Shown: positions 1-8,984, counted from the first letter of the stretch. The stretch: 64,000 bases of DNA from Trueperella abortisuis (GCF_030811095.1 NZ_JAUSQL010000001.1:2356001-2420000), one strand, 5' to 3'. The notes: generated by a model from the letters alone, not told the origin. Numbers and translations: made by a program.

Positions 1-2
1 CC

Positions 3-950
3 AACCGGCTCGACCTGTGCAACATCATGGACATGGCAACCAACCTCGGCGTGGAACGCGGCCGCGTGGCGATGGACGGCGACGCCGAGACAGCCCAGAT
101 CGCAAACCTTGGCCTGACTTACAAGATGGGCGAGCCACTCCCGCTCATGCCGAACCCCGCGGCGATCATCGGTACGAACCCGGTCACGCCACTCTCGATG
201 GCCGTGGCGATGTCCACCCTCGCCGCGGACGGCAACCGTTGCGAGCCGCAGTCCTACACGAAGATCGAGGACTCGGACGGCAACGTGCTCTCCGAACGGA
301 AGCCCGAATGCCGGCAGGTGATCGACGCCGAGCTCGCACACCGAACCACGGCAACGCTGGCGGAGGTCGTCAAGACCGGCGCCACGGGTGAGCGCGCCCA
401 GCTTGCGGGCGGGCGGCCCGCCGCCGGCAAGACCGGTACCGCGAACGACGACAACCACGCCTGGTTCGTCGGCTACACCCCGCAGTTGGCCACCGCCGTG
501 TGGCAGGGCCACCATGAGGGCTACGTGTCGATGTTCAACTCGGTCATCAAAGGGGTCTACCACCGTGAAGTGTTCGGTGGCCTCTACCCGGCGATGACGT
601 TCAAGACCTTCATGGACAGCGCACTGGCGGACGAACCGGTCAAGCAGTTCACGCGCTCGAGCACCGATCCGACCACGATCCGCGCACCCCGTGCCCACGC
701 CAAGGAGCCGGGGGACGCGGAGGAGACGCCGGCTTCTCACGACGACGCCCAGGGCGCGCCCGCACCGTCGCTCGTTGGGATGTCGCAGGAGGACGCGCAG
801 TCGGCGGCGCTGGCGGCTGGCTACGGGTACGTCACACGAACCGAGTCCTCCAGCCAGCCCGCAGGAACCGTGCTTCGCCAGATTCCCGGCCCCGGGCAAG
901 ATGCGGCGCCGGGCACCAGGATAGAGATCTGGATTTCGACAGGTAACTGA
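3..950 (+). CDS. penicillin-binding protein, C-terminal part (5' end outside window)
   Basis: This is the C-terminal half of a peptidoglycan transpeptidase that acts at the outer face of the membrane. The reading frame is open from base 3, so the gene starts upstream. The KTG box of the transpeptidase site is visible as AGKTGTAND near residue 140 of the visible part, followed by HAWFVGYTPQ, which is typical of class A (PonA-like) enzymes. The last 60 residues (PSLVGMSQEDAQ onward) form one PASTA domain, after a Pro/Ala/Asp-rich linker. The SXXK and SXN motifs must lie partly upstream. A metallophosphoesterase gene follows, as is common behind ponA genes in actinobacteria. Whether it is bifunctional cannot be judged because the glycosyltransferase region is missing. 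Confidence 0.9.
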   Translation, partial: NRLDLCNIMDMATNLGVERGRVAMDGDAETAQIANLGLTYKMGEPLPLMPNPAAIIGTNPVTPLSMAVAMSTLAADGNRCEPQSYTKIEDSDGNVLSERKPECRQVIDAELAHRTTATLAEVVKTGATGERAQLAGGRPAAGKTGTANDDNHAWFVGYTPQLATAVWQGHHEGYVSMFNSVIKGVYHREVFGGLYPAMTFKTFMDSALADEPVKQFTRSSTDPTTIRAPRAHAKEPGDAEETPASHDDAQGAPAPSLVGMSQEDAQSAALAAGYGYVTRTESSSQPAGTVLRQIPGPGQDAAPGTRIEIWISTGN

Positions 951-1039
951 CGTATTCCCGTGGGATCTGGCCCCGGCGGGCGGCCCTCCGGACAGATGAT
1001 GGCGGGCCGCCCGCCGAGCCCACCCGATCAGGAGGCATC

Positions 1040-2152
1040 ATGCGAACTTCTCATGCCGTGCTGGCGGCTGGTGGCGGGTTTCTCGCGGCCGGTCTAGCGG
1101 CCGGCGCCTATGGCCTTGTGCATTCGCACAGCTACGTGCTTCGGCGCCGTTCGTTGCTGATCCCGGGCGGGGCAAGCCCGCTCCGGATCCTTCACATCTC
1201 TGACGCTCACACCCTTGCCCGGCACACGAAGCGCCTGCGCTTCATCCGCGACCTCGCCGACACGGCGCCGGACCTGGTGGTGCTCACGGGCGACATGATC
1301 GCCGAGCCCGACGCGGTTGCCCCGGTCCTCGACGCTCTCGACCCTCTGCTGGACGTGCCCGGCGTGTTCGTTTTCGGCTCCAACGACTACGTTGCCCCCG
1401 TCTTCAAGAATCCGTTCGGCTACCTGCGCGGGCCCTCGAACCGTGGGGGCAAGGCGCGCCGGCCGGATCACCGGCCGCTGCCGTGGCGAGCATTGCGTGC
1501 GGAATTCACGACGCGCGGGTGGGTGAACCTGACCAACACGCGGGCCGAGCTGTCCGTCGCCGGTTGGGACCTGGAGTTCGTTGGCGTCGATGACCCCCAC
1601 ATGCACCTCGATCGATTCCCGGCACCGGCTGAGGCGTCGGCTGAGGTCGCGGTTTCAGGGTCGGCTAAGGCCGGCAGCGCCAGCGAGAGCACCCGGGCTA
1701 GCCGACCTGACGGGCCGGCCGGAAAGCCGGGCGGCGTCGGGAAGTCTGTCGACGGCGTCGTTGGCAAGGGAAAGCCGAGGATGCGGATCGGCGTGGCGCA
1801 CGCCCCCTACCAGCGGGTGCTCAACCGGATGGTCGCCGACGGTTGCTCCCTCATTTTCGCCGGGCATACGCACGGTGGTCAGGTGTGCCTGCCGCCGCAT
1901 CGGGCGCTTGTGTCGAACTGCGACCTTGATCCGTCGTTGGCGTCGGGCTTGTTCGACTGGCCTCGCTTCGCGGATTCCGAGCCTCCGATCAAGGGGGACG
2001 GTGCCGCGATCGCGAAGGAGGAGAGCGGAACCGCGTGGGTGCAGGTGTCGGCGGGGATTGGCTCGGCCACCTACATGCCGTTGCGCACGTTTTGCCCGCC
2101 GGAGGCGATCCTGTTGGACGTCGTTCCGGTGTCGGGGATTGGTGCGGCCTAG
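1040..2152 (+). CDS. membrane-anchored metallophosphoesterase
   Basis: A calcineurin-like phosphoesterase of 370 residues. The metal-binding motifs appear in order: HISDAH near residue 53, LTGDMI near 80, GSNDY (a variant of GNHE) near 113, HAPYQ near 254 and AGHTHGGQ near 275. An N-terminal hydrophobic stretch (about residues 5-28) should anchor it in the membrane. Residues about 197-247 are a low-complexity Gly/Ser/Ala/Lys insertion between the second and third metal motifs, unusual for the family and probably a surface loop. The ATG has an AGGAGG site 5 bases upstream. It lies 89 bases behind the penicillin-binding protein, an arrangement frequent in actinobacteria. The substrate is unknown. 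Confidence 0.9.
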   Translation: MRTSHAVLAAGGGFLAAGLAAGAYGLVHSHSYVLRRRSLLIPGGASPLRILHISDAHTLARHTKRLRFIRDLADTAPDLVVLTGDMIAEPDAVAPVLDALDPLLDVPGVFVFGSNDYVAPVFKNPFGYLRGPSNRGGKARRPDHRPLPWRALRAEFTTRGWVNLTNTRAELSVAGWDLEFVGVDDPHMHLDRFPAPAEASAEVAVSGSAKAGSASESTRASRPDGPAGKPGGVGKSVDGVVGKGKPRMRIGVAHAPYQRVLNRMVADGCSLIFAGHTHGGQVCLPPHRALVSNCDLDPSLASGLFDWPRFADSEPPIKGDGAAIAKEESGTAWVQVSAGIGSATYMPLRTFCPPEAILLDVVPVSGIGAA

Positions 2153-2315
2153 TCGAGGGGCATCGGCCTGCGTGCCAGGATCCTATCCCGCGCGATCACG
2201 AACGGCCTCCAGCTGCTCGCTCCCGCCTGCGGCCCTGTGTGAATTCGCGCGCAATGCCCGGCGCAATTTCGGATTCGGGTTTGTACCAGCTACTATTTAT
2301 TGAGTCGCAAGACAC

Positions 2316-2391
<76 letters not shown>

Positions 2392-2392
<1 letters not shown>

Positions 2393-2433
2393 TGTGATGT
2401 CTCGCGACATAGTTCCGGCTATGTCGCGAGACA
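2392..2433 (+). repeat. 42-bp hairpin repeat behind tRNA-Pro (copy 1)
   Basis: A perfect 15-bp stem (TGTCTCGCGACATAG / CTATGTCGCGAGACA, loop TTCCGG) begins at the tRNA CCA end. The same 42 bases, with two changes, lie directly behind tRNA-Ser at 42416. It may act as a terminator, although this copy lacks a good T-run. Confidence 0.85.
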
Positions 2434-2566
2434 CTGTCGTTTCCGGCGCGGGCCTCCCGGCGGATCAGGCCTATAACCCGCGGATTAGGGCTAATGGCCA
2501 AGAATGTGTGTCGCATCCGAAGCACCCTGATATCCTCGCACTTTGTGGCGTCAGTGCGACGCAGTG

Positions 2567-3435
2567 TTATGCGCTCAGCTTCCCGGATTTAATGGAGACG
2601 GTGAGCATCTCTTTGTGAGGGGTTAAGGTAACGCTGAGCGTGTCTGCCAGCTTTCCGACTGCGCGCCAGGTCTCCACGCCGTTGCAGGTCAGAAGGCTCC
2701 CTTGTGGAAAGGTAATCTTCCAGATCATCCATTCGTCCTCGCAATGGCGATCAATGCTGCACTCGATGTCGTTCTCGAGTCTCCCGTTTGTTGCATCAAA
2801 CGCGAAGCTCACATCGATAATCTTGCCATTAATATCGACGTCAACCGTGAGTAAAGGGCACTCATCGAAATATCCAGTCTGTGGGAACATGGCTTCTCCT
2901 GGGGACTTCCACCCAAACCCGCTACCGTCCGCCCAGCAGTAGACTGTCAGCGCTCTAGTGTCCGGCCGAGCCATCACCACATCACCACAGTCATAATAGT
3001 GCCGTTGCGAAGGCTCAAACGAGCCTCCCAAATCCCGTAGCGCACGTATGCCGTGCCATTATTAGTTTTCTTCAACGTTCCGTACTTTGCTATCTTTTCG
3101 ACGTCGATTCTCCGCGCGACGGCTCTTCTCGCCGCTTCTTTAGTGACTGAAAAGCTTCGATTACTTAGTGCAGCAAAGGCTAATCGCTGCCCAACGCCCA
3201 GGCCACCGTCGCCGAAGCACATTTTGCTTATACAGTTTTGCGGCAGGATCGGGCGATCTTCACCGACGACCCTAGGGAAGCCGTGAGGCTCGCCATCCTG
3301 GGGCGCCGCCGTCCATGAGCTAACGGGCGTCCGACCTTGAACGGGCTGTTCTGGATAGCCCCTGTCTCCGGCGAGGGGAACGTAAGCCGATCCCGCCAGC
3401 AGTATGGTGGCGAATATGGCTGTTACCGCTTTCAA
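2567..3435 (-). pseudogene. secreted protein gene split by an 8-bp tandem duplication
   Basis: Two minus-strand frames meet at 2974. The first (3435 to 2974) starts with a signal peptide (KAVTAIFATILLAGSAYVPLA) and ends in TVVMW-stop. The second continues as VVMARPDTRALTVYCWADG and has six Cys residues but no signal of its own. The junction holds the 8-mer ATCACCAC twice in tandem (2973-2988, plus strand); removing one copy fuses both frames into a single reading frame of about 286 codons. The likely start is TTG at 3435, eight bases after AGAAGG; a GTG at 3444 is closer to the site. Alternatively, these are two coupled genes sharing TGATG. The product family is not recognised; it looks exported and cysteine-containing. 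Confidence 0.6.
2973..2988. repeat. tandem 8-mer ATCACCAC x2 at the frameshift
   Basis: Two exact adjacent copies of ATCACCAC. The unit is not a multiple of three, so gain or loss of one unit switches the downstream half of the secreted protein in or out of frame. Confidence 0.9.
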
Positions 3436-3783
3436 CGTCAACACCTTCTCTCGAACAGTTCTAGGGATGTGCTACATGCGCTACGTATCGTTTGCAAAAG
3501 CGTACATTTACCCCAAATACGTGTCAACCCTCACACCATGCGTAAATGTGGGCGTTGTCGGCTCCCTACAATCGCTCCGAACCCGGACCCGAAGGAAATC
3601 ATGGCGGACCAGATACGAGCGTTTTCCGACTGCATGGCTCTCACTGCCGCGACGGAGTGTCAGCCCCCTCAAACACCAGCAATAACGCCAGTTTCATGGG
3701 GTTACCCTTGTTGCTCCATATGTCTGGGACTCTTTCGGGGAACAGGTGACAACCAGATAAGCATGTCTAAATCCAAATCTTGT
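3436..3783. other. intergenic stretch, no gene seen
   Basis: Lower-GC DNA between two minus-strand gene remnants. Short open frames here have no ribosome site, no recognisable domain and poor codon use. It presumably holds the promoter of the split secreted-protein gene. Confidence 0.5.
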
Positions 3784-4215
3784 CTAGGATCCGTGACCGA
3801 CAATGTCGAAGCTCGTCGTCGCAGTTTCATCAAAATTGCCGAGATCGACAAGGACTGTACACTGCTTTGCCGGACGTAGTGCAGTGGCCACGGTTCGCGA
3901 TGAAGACACAGCAACTGCGCCAGCGCAATTGTCAATGAGACGTAGCTGCTCAGTCGATCCTGCAATGGCAGTGAAGACGGAACTCGGCACACCTGCTGAG
4001 GGTATGATGTAGATCGGGTTCAGGTCGTCTACCCCCGAAGGCCATTTGGCATAAATTGTGATTGTGACAGGTTCGCCCGAAGGAATCCGCGACGGTGTCT
4101 GCGCAACGATTCCCGTAATCCGTTGAACAGGGTATGAGCAGGATATGAGATCGGGATCAGTCAACGTAGCGAGAGTTCCCCAGTCGCCCGACCCCGAATA
4201 GCTGTTGGTAGAATC
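3784..4215 (-). pseudogene. 5'-truncated fragment of a secreted-type protein
   Basis: The frame is open from just after a TGA at 4216-4218 and reads through DSTNSYSGSGDWGTL into a 126-residue stretch, ending at 3784. There is no ATG or GTG with a ribosome site; a TTG at 4164 is the only candidate start and has no Shine-Dalgarno sequence. Content is Ser/Thr/Val-rich with three Cys (ISCSYP, IDNCAG, KQCTVL), like an extracytoplasmic domain. I read it as the C-terminal remains of a gene whose signal peptide has been lost. It may be related in kind to the split gene at 2567-3435. Function unknown. Confidence 0.45.
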
Positions 4216-4330
4216 TCAGAAAAACAGACCGTTTGGCTCGCCGCAACGACAGTCAGATGGCCTGCTCTTGACTGTTGGGCGCACACGACAGCCACGTGAA
4301 TAGCTAAGTGCGCGAACACGGAGGAGCATG

Positions 4331-4831
4331 ATGAGTCCGTCAGCTATTGGGTGGATCACCGTGGCCGCTCTCGCCCCCATCGGCGCCATCCTCATCATGA
4401 CGTTCCGTAAGCCCACCACATCCGGCCAGGAACAGCGCTACCCACGCGTAGCCCGGTACCTGTACATTGTTGGTGGCGTCCTCCTGTGGATCATCGGCTT
4501 GGTCGCCATCAACCGAGGCGGCTCCGAACTGTGGGCCGGCATCTTCTTCCTCCTCAGCGGCCTCGCCCTCTTCGTCGGAGCCTACTTCACAGCCCGCTAC
4601 CGCCTAACCGCGGCCACCGACTCCATCACCATCCACCACCCCTTCCGTGGAGACTTCGTCATCACCCGAGCCAACTCCACCATGACCCCCTGCGGCGTCG
4701 TCCGCGGCCAAGAGATCACAAAGTTCACCCTCGACGACGGGCGCACAATCAAGATCTACTCGCCCCTCTTCGACATCCGCCCCTACACCCGCGCCACGCC
4801 CCACTCGCAGGGTAGGCTCGGGGGTAGCTAA
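4331..4831 (+). CDS. small membrane protein with C-terminal beta-rich domain
   Basis: About 166 residues. Three hydrophobic segments (roughly residues 5-24, 43-62 and 69-90) are followed by a soluble segment rich in alternating polar and hydrophobic residues (SITIHHPFRGDFVITRANST, then KFTLDDGRTIKIYSP), reminiscent of bacterial PH-like domains. Two ATG codons are adjacent (4328 and 4331); GGAGG fits the second better. It ends 13 bases before the glycosidase start, so the two may be cotranscribed. No family is recognised with certainty. Confidence 0.7.
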   Translation: MSPSAIGWITVAALAPIGAILIMTFRKPTTSGQEQRYPRVARYLYIVGGVLLWIIGLVAINRGGSELWAGIFFLLSGLALFVGAYFTARYRLTAATDSITIHHPFRGDFVITRANSTMTPCGVVRGQEITKFTLDDGRTIKIYSPLFDIRPYTRATPHSQGRLGGS

Positions 4832-4844
4832 TGAAGGAGGAACC

Positions 4845-6089
4845 GTGCTGGAACACGCGATCTGGTGGCAGGTCTACCCGCTGGGCGCGCTCGGCGCGCC
4901 GATCAGGGAGGATTGGGGCGACACGGGCGAGGAGCACCGGCTGCGCAAGCTCGGCCCCTGGCTGGATTACGTCGCGGAGCTGGGATGCAACGGGATCCTG
5001 TTCGGTCCGCTGTTTGAGTCCACCACGCACGGATACGACACCACGAACCACCTGCGCATTGACCCACGCCTCGGCACGAATGAGGACTTCGACAGGCTGG
5101 TGGCCGAGTGCCGCTCCCGCGGGTTGCACATCATCCTCGACGGCGTGTTCAACCACGTCGGCGTCCGCCATCCGCTCACCCTTGCGGCGCTGGATGGCCA
5201 ACCCTCACCGGTGATGATCGCCGCAGACGGTTACCCCCAGCACTGGGAGGGCAACCTCGACCTCGCCGAGCTCGACCACACCGACCCCGCCACCGAGGAC
5301 CTCGTGGTGGAGGCGATGGAATTCTGGCTCGAGCGCGGCATTGCGGGCTGGCGCCTGGACGTGGCCTACTCTGTGCCCACCGACTTCTGGGCCCGCGTCA
5401 CGGATCGGGTCCGCGAGCGCTTCCCCCACGCCGTCTTCGTTGGCGAGATCATCCACGGCGACTACCTGCATCTTATCGACGCCGGCCACCTCGACTCTGC
5501 CACGCAGTACGAGCTGTGGAAGGGCATCTGGTCGTCAATTAAGGATCGTAACCTGTGGGAACTGGCCCACGCGCTTGAGCGCCACAACGAATTCTCGGCC
5601 AGTCACCGCCTCCAGATTTTCGTGGGCAATCACGACGTCGACCGTATCGCCTCCACCCTCGGCGACGACGGCGCCGCCATCGCCGCCGCGATCCTCTTCT
5701 CCCTGCCGGGGATCCCGTCGATCTACCAGGGCGACGAGCAGGCCTTTCGCGGCGTCAAGGGCGAGGGCGCCTCCTCCGATGACCAGATCCGCCCGCCGCT
5801 GCCGCCCACACCGGATGCGCTGGGCGAGTTCGGCTGGTGGATGTACCACCACTATCAGACGCTCGTGGCCGTGCGTCGTCGGCATCCGTGGCTGGTGGAT
5901 GGGCGCATTGAGATCCTCGACAAGGCCAACGAGCACCTCACCTACCGGGTCACCTCCCGCCCTTCCGGCCAGCCGGGAGATCCGAACCTCGGCGAGGGCG
6001 CGCTCACAGTCACGATCGACCTCACCGCGCCGTCGATCCGTTTGGCTTTCGACGACGGCGAGACGGCCTCCTACCCGCCTGCCGGCTAG
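4845..6089 (+). CDS. GH13 (alpha-amylase family) glycoside hydrolase
   Basis: A cytoplasmic-type GH13 enzyme of 414 residues without signal peptide. All four catalytic regions are present in order: region I DGVFNH (near residue 99), region II GWRLDVA with the nucleophile Asp (near 172), region III VGEI with the acid Glu (near 199) and region IV VGNHDVDR (near 263). The GTG start at 4845 lies behind AAGGAGG. The length is short for a maltogenic or trehalose enzyme, since accessory domains are lacking. It ends on CTAG, shared with the stop of the convergent regulator gene. Substrate specificity (maltooligosaccharide, sucrose or trehalose) cannot be told from sequence reading. Confidence 0.9.
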   Translation: MLEHAIWWQVYPLGALGAPIREDWGDTGEEHRLRKLGPWLDYVAELGCNGILFGPLFESTTHGYDTTNHLRIDPRLGTNEDFDRLVAECRSRGLHIILDGVFNHVGVRHPLTLAALDGQPSPVMIAADGYPQHWEGNLDLAELDHTDPATEDLVVEAMEFWLERGIAGWRLDVAYSVPTDFWARVTDRVRERFPHAVFVGEIIHGDYLHLIDAGHLDSATQYELWKGIWSSIKDRNLWELAHALERHNEFSASHRLQIFVGNHDVDRIASTLGDDGAAIAAAILFSLPGIPSIYQGDEQAFRGVKGEGASSDDQIRPPLPPTPDALGEFGWWMYHHYQTLVAVRRRHPWLVDGRIEILDKANEHLTYRVTSRPSGQPGDPNLGEGALTVTIDLTAPSIRLAFDDGETASYPPAG

Positions 6090-6808
6090 GCCGAGGCGGC
6101 CTCCTCCCTATCCCCTGCTCGCGATCCGACACAGGCCGGGTTCGTGCACGGCCAGCACTCGCACGCGTCGGCACACCCGCATGCGCACTCCATGACACGT
6201 TCGATGAGGCCCGAGTAGATGGTGCGGATGAGCGGGTCCAGGTGGGCGTCACACGTGTCGAACGGGAGGGTGCGCAGGTCGGTGAGGTGCGTTCCGGCGT
6301 CGTCGGTGGCGGCAGATATGCCAAGCGAGGTGTACAGGACACGCATTTGGGAGGTGCGCACGTCCATGTCGGCGTTGGGGTCGACGCAGCAGTCGCGATG
6401 GATCTGGGAGATGAGCCGATCACCCCAGGCACGCCCGACGTCGTAGGCGTGGGCGCCGGGGTCGTCAAAGGTCTCGCGCAGGGTTGCGCAGAAGATGTTG
6501 GCCAGCTCCATCATCTGCGTGAAGGCGAAGGATGCGCGGTCGGGTGCGAGGGGGAAGTAGCCCCAGGAAGGTCGGCCGCGGCCGTGCCGCCGGATGGCCT
6601 GACGGTCGATGAGGCGCAGTGCGATGAGGGAGTCAAGGGTGGTGCGCACGGAGTTTGGGTGCAGGGTGAGCGCCGCGGAAAGCTGCATGACGGTGACGGG
6701 TTCGGCGTGCTTGGAGATCTCGGTGAGCATCGCCTGTTGGGCCGGCGAGAGCGCTGCGATGGTGGCGTAGATTGCGTCGGCCGTCATTGGCGTCAGGTCG
6801 TCGTTCAT
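6086..6808 (-). CDS. winged-helix regulator with Cys-rich C-terminus
   Basis: 240 residues. An N-terminal winged helix (helices about 20-60, wing RRHGRGRPSWGY near 78-89) is followed by a mostly helical domain and a very Cys-rich tail: CACGCADACECWPC, then NPAC. Further Cys pairs occur at RDCCVD and DTCDAH. The layout (helix-turn-helix with GRGRP wing, Cys ligands near the end) resembles SufR-type iron-sulfur repressors, but the number of cysteines is higher. The ATG at 6808 was chosen because GAGGAGAAAGC precedes it; an upstream ATG at 6886 has no ribosome site. It is divergent from moaA, which itself needs two Fe-S clusters, so a redox or metal-responsive role is plausible. Confidence 0.8.
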   Translation of the reverse strand: MNDDLTPMTADAIYATIAALSPAQQAMLTEISKHAEPVTVMQLSAALTLHPNSVRTTLDSLIALRLIDRQAIRRHGRGRPSWGYFPLAPDRASFAFTQMMELANIFCATLRETFDDPGAHAYDVGRAWGDRLISQIHRDCCVDPNADMDVRTSQMRVLYTSLGISAATDDAGTHLTDLRTLPFDTCDAHLDPLIRTIYSGLIERVMECACGCADACECWPCTNPACVGSRAGDREEAASA

Positions 6809-7099
6809 GCTTTCTCCTCGTTCGACGCCGCAGCGTAACCTGATTGTGGACTGACGGCGAATGTCGGGCATCGGGGCTTTGACCACTGTACACAGCCGTC
6901 ACCAGGTCAAAGACGCCGCCGCCTCCACTCGAAGTCGGACATGACCTACTACCCGGCGCATCCCCCGCTCCTACCCCGCGCCCTCCACGCCCCCGCGCAC
7001 CTTTGCGCGCCGCCTTCCGCCCGTGGCACGGCAGTGTTGAACAAAGCCAGCCCACGCCGTAACGTGGGTCTTTCAGGAGGTATCCCGAGGTGAGGTTCT

Positions 7100-8137
7100 A
7101 TGAGTCAGGCAGTCACTGAAGCGACGCCCCTGCGCGACCAGTGGGGCCGCGTGGCGCGTGACCTACGCATTTCCCTCACTGACCGGTGCAACCTCCGGTG
7201 TTCCTACTGCATGCCACCCGAGGGCCTTGACTGGTTGCCCACCGAAGAAACGCTCACCGACGCCGAGGTCATGCGGCTCATGCGCATCGCGGTGGAGATG
7301 CTCGGCGTTGACGAAATTCGCTTCACGGGCGGCGAACCGCTCCTGCGCAAATCCCTGGAGGACCTCGTGGCCTACGGCGCGAGTCTGAAAACGGCGTCGG
7401 GAGGCCGTCCGAGCCTGTCACTGACCACAAATGGGCTGGGCCTGGACAAGCGAGCCGGTGGCCTCGCTGAGGCGGGACTGGAGCGGGTGAACGTGTCGAT
7501 GGATTCGGTGGATCCGGCCATCTACCGGCACATCGCCCACCGCGACCGCCTAGCCTCCGTGTTCGCCGGGATCGAGGCCGCGTTCGCCGCGGGCCTCACG
7601 CCCGTGAAGATCAACGCCGTGGCGATGCGGGACGTCAACGAAGCCGGCCTGCGCGACTTGCTACGATACGCGCTGCGGGCCGGAGCCCAGTTGCGCATTA
7701 TCGAGCACATGCCACTCGGGCCACGCGGGACGTGGTCGCGGGAGAACATGGTCCCCCAGGACGAGATCCTCGACTACTTGGGCGAGGAGTTCGAGCTGAC
7801 ACCCGCACCGACCACCGACCCTTCGGCCCCCGCGAAGTTGTGGAACGTGGCTCCGGGGCCGGATCACCCCGGCGGGTCGGTGGGCGTGATTGCCTCCGTT
7901 ACCAAGCCGTTCTGCGCGCAGTGCGACCGCACGCGCCTGACCGCCGACGGACAGATGCGCACCTGCCTCTTCGCCCGGACCGAGACGGACCTGCGCGGCC
8001 CGATGCGCGCCGGCGCCGGGGATGCCGAACTCGCCCGAATCTGGGCCGATGCTATGTGGCAGAAGAAGCCCGGGCACGGGATTGACGACCCCGGCTTTGT
8101 CCAGCCCGGACGCTACATGTCCGAGATTGGCGGCTAG
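7100..8137 (+). CDS. moaA: GTP 3',8-cyclase MoaA
   Basis: A radical-SAM enzyme that converts GTP to 3',8-cyclo-GTP, the first step of molybdenum cofactor synthesis. The N-terminal cluster motif CNLRCSYC (Cys30, 34, 37) binds the SAM-reactive 4Fe-4S cluster. FTGGEPLL and the C-terminal CAQCDRTRLTADGQMRTC bind the second cluster and GTP. The protein ends in the conserved Gly-Gly tail (EIGG). At 345 residues it is full length. The start follows GAGGTGAGG. Its 3' end has been the source of local repeats and of a partial duplication at 8441-8525. It is separated from moaC by repeats and a decayed transposase. Confidence 0.97.
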   Translation: MSQAVTEATPLRDQWGRVARDLRISLTDRCNLRCSYCMPPEGLDWLPTEETLTDAEVMRLMRIAVEMLGVDEIRFTGGEPLLRKSLEDLVAYGASLKTASGGRPSLSLTTNGLGLDKRAGGLAEAGLERVNVSMDSVDPAIYRHIAHRDRLASVFAGIEAAFAAGLTPVKINAVAMRDVNEAGLRDLLRYALRAGAQLRIIEHMPLGPRGTWSRENMVPQDEILDYLGEEFELTPAPTTDPSAPAKLWNVAPGPDHPGGSVGVIASVTKPFCAQCDRTRLTADGQMRTCLFARTETDLRGPMRAGAGDAELARIWADAMWQKKPGHGIDDPGFVQPGRYMSEIGG

Positions 8138-8222
8138 GGCCGGGTTGGCGCTGCCGGGTTGGCGGCTGGGGCCGGGTTGGCGGCTGCCGGGTTGGCGGCT
8201 GGGGCCGGGTTGGCGGCTGCCG
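8125..8222. repeat. 33-bp tandem repeat grown from the moaA stop region
   Basis: Three units of 32-33 bases built on GGCGGCTGGGGCCGGGTTGG followed by CGGCTGCCGGGTT. The first unit contains the last codons and stop of moaA, so the array appears to have expanded from the gene end by slippage. Confidence 0.8.
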
Positions 8223-8245
8223 GGCGCGTGAACTTTGGCCCGTCC

Positions 8246-8320
8246 GTCGCTAAGTGGTGAATCTGGTGAGTTTCATCGGCAAAACAGGGCTTTAGGCACA
8301 AAAACTCACCAGTTACCTAC
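8246..8320 (+). repeat. 75-bp hairpin repeat, copy 1
   Basis: Begins GTCGCTAAGTGGTGAATC and ends AGTTACCTAC. Inverted arms CTGGTGAGTTT and AAACTCACCAG lie about 30 bases apart inside the unit. Copy 2 at 8360-8434 differs at two positions. Confidence 0.9.
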
Positions 8321-8359
8321 ACCGGAGATCTGGGCGAGGCGTTCACCTCGGCGGGCTTT

Positions 8360-8434
8360 GTCGCTAAGTGGTGAATCTGGTGAGTTTCATCGACAAAACA
8401 AGGCTTTAGGCACAAAAACTCACCAGTTACCTAC
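8360..8434 (+). repeat. 75-bp hairpin repeat, copy 2
   Basis: Same length and orientation as copy 1 (8246-8320), separated from it by 39 bases. It carries the same internal inverted arms. Confidence 0.9.
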
Positions 8435-8440
8435 GCGGGA

Positions 8441-8525
8441 CAGAAACCGGCCCAGGGCACGGGATCGACGACCCCGCCTTTGTCCAGCCCGGCGGCACAT
8501 GCCCAAGATCGGCGGCCAGAGCCGG
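8441..8525 (+). pseudogene. duplicated 3' end of moaA
   Basis: Aligns with moaA 8060-8143 with scattered substitutions and small indels. One frame still reads GHGIDDPAFVQPG (moaA: GHGIDDPGFVQPG) before shifting, and the stop TAG has become CAG. The copy lies just beyond the two 75-bp repeats, so a segment carrying the gene end was duplicated or the repeats were inserted into a tandem duplication. Confidence 0.8.
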
Positions 8526-8545
8526 TCTGCCCGCGGCCGGGAATG

Positions 8546-8968
8546 CTAGGCGGAGCCCACCCATTCGTCGGTGCCGTCGGTAAAGAGCTGGCGCTTCCAC
8601 ACGGGCAGCTTGGCCTTGATCGTGTCCACAACGTCGGCGATCGCGGCGAATGAGGCGCCGCGGTGCGGGCTGGCCACGGCGGCGACCATGGCGAGATCCC
8701 CGATCGCGAGCTTGCCCACCCGGTGTACGACGGCAACTCGGCACTCGGGGTGGCGGTCGGCGACCTCGGCGGCGACCCCGGCGACCACCTCGGCCGCGCT
8801 CGGGTGGCAGGAGTATTCGATGCCGGTCACGCCTCGCCCGGCGTCGTGATTGCGCACGATCCCCTCGAAGACGACGAGCGCCCCGGCGGCGACGTTGCGG
8901 ATGGAGTCCGCGACGGCGGCGGAGTCGATTGGGGTGTCCTGCACGCCGGTCAGGCCGATGCGGTCCAT
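8546..8968 (-). CDS. moaE: molybdopterin synthase catalytic subunit MoaE
   Basis: 140 residues. MoaE is the large subunit of molybdopterin synthase and transfers sulfur from the MoaD thiocarboxylate to the pyranopterin. Family landmarks are GALVVFEGIVRNHD near residue 30, HRVGKLAIGD near 80, ASPHRGASFAA near 100 and the C-terminal KLPVWKRQLFTDGTDEWVG with the catalytic lysines. The ATG at 8968 is preceded by AGGGAGGACCC. The open frame runs on upstream to 9358, but that part is a decayed transposase. Its partner moaD lies 13 kb away in the moeB operon. Confidence 0.96.
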   Translation of the reverse strand: MDRIGLTGVQDTPIDSAAVADSIRNVAAGALVVFEGIVRNHDAGRGVTGIEYSCHPSAAEVVAGVAAEVADRHPECRVAVVHRVGKLAIGDLAMVAAVASPHRGASFAAIADVVDTIKAKLPVWKRQLFTDGTDEWVGSA

Positions 8969-8984
8969 GGGTCCTCCCTGGTTG

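Noticed and set aside
2974..3031. Upstream start (ATG 3031) for the second half of the split secreted gene
   Set aside because: It has no ribosome site and overlaps the first half; the tandem 8-mer explains the structure better.
8246..8434. 75-bp repeats read as a short conserved peptide gene (MKLTRFTT)
   Set aside because: Only eight codons on the minus strand, no ribosome site; the hairpin is the better reading.
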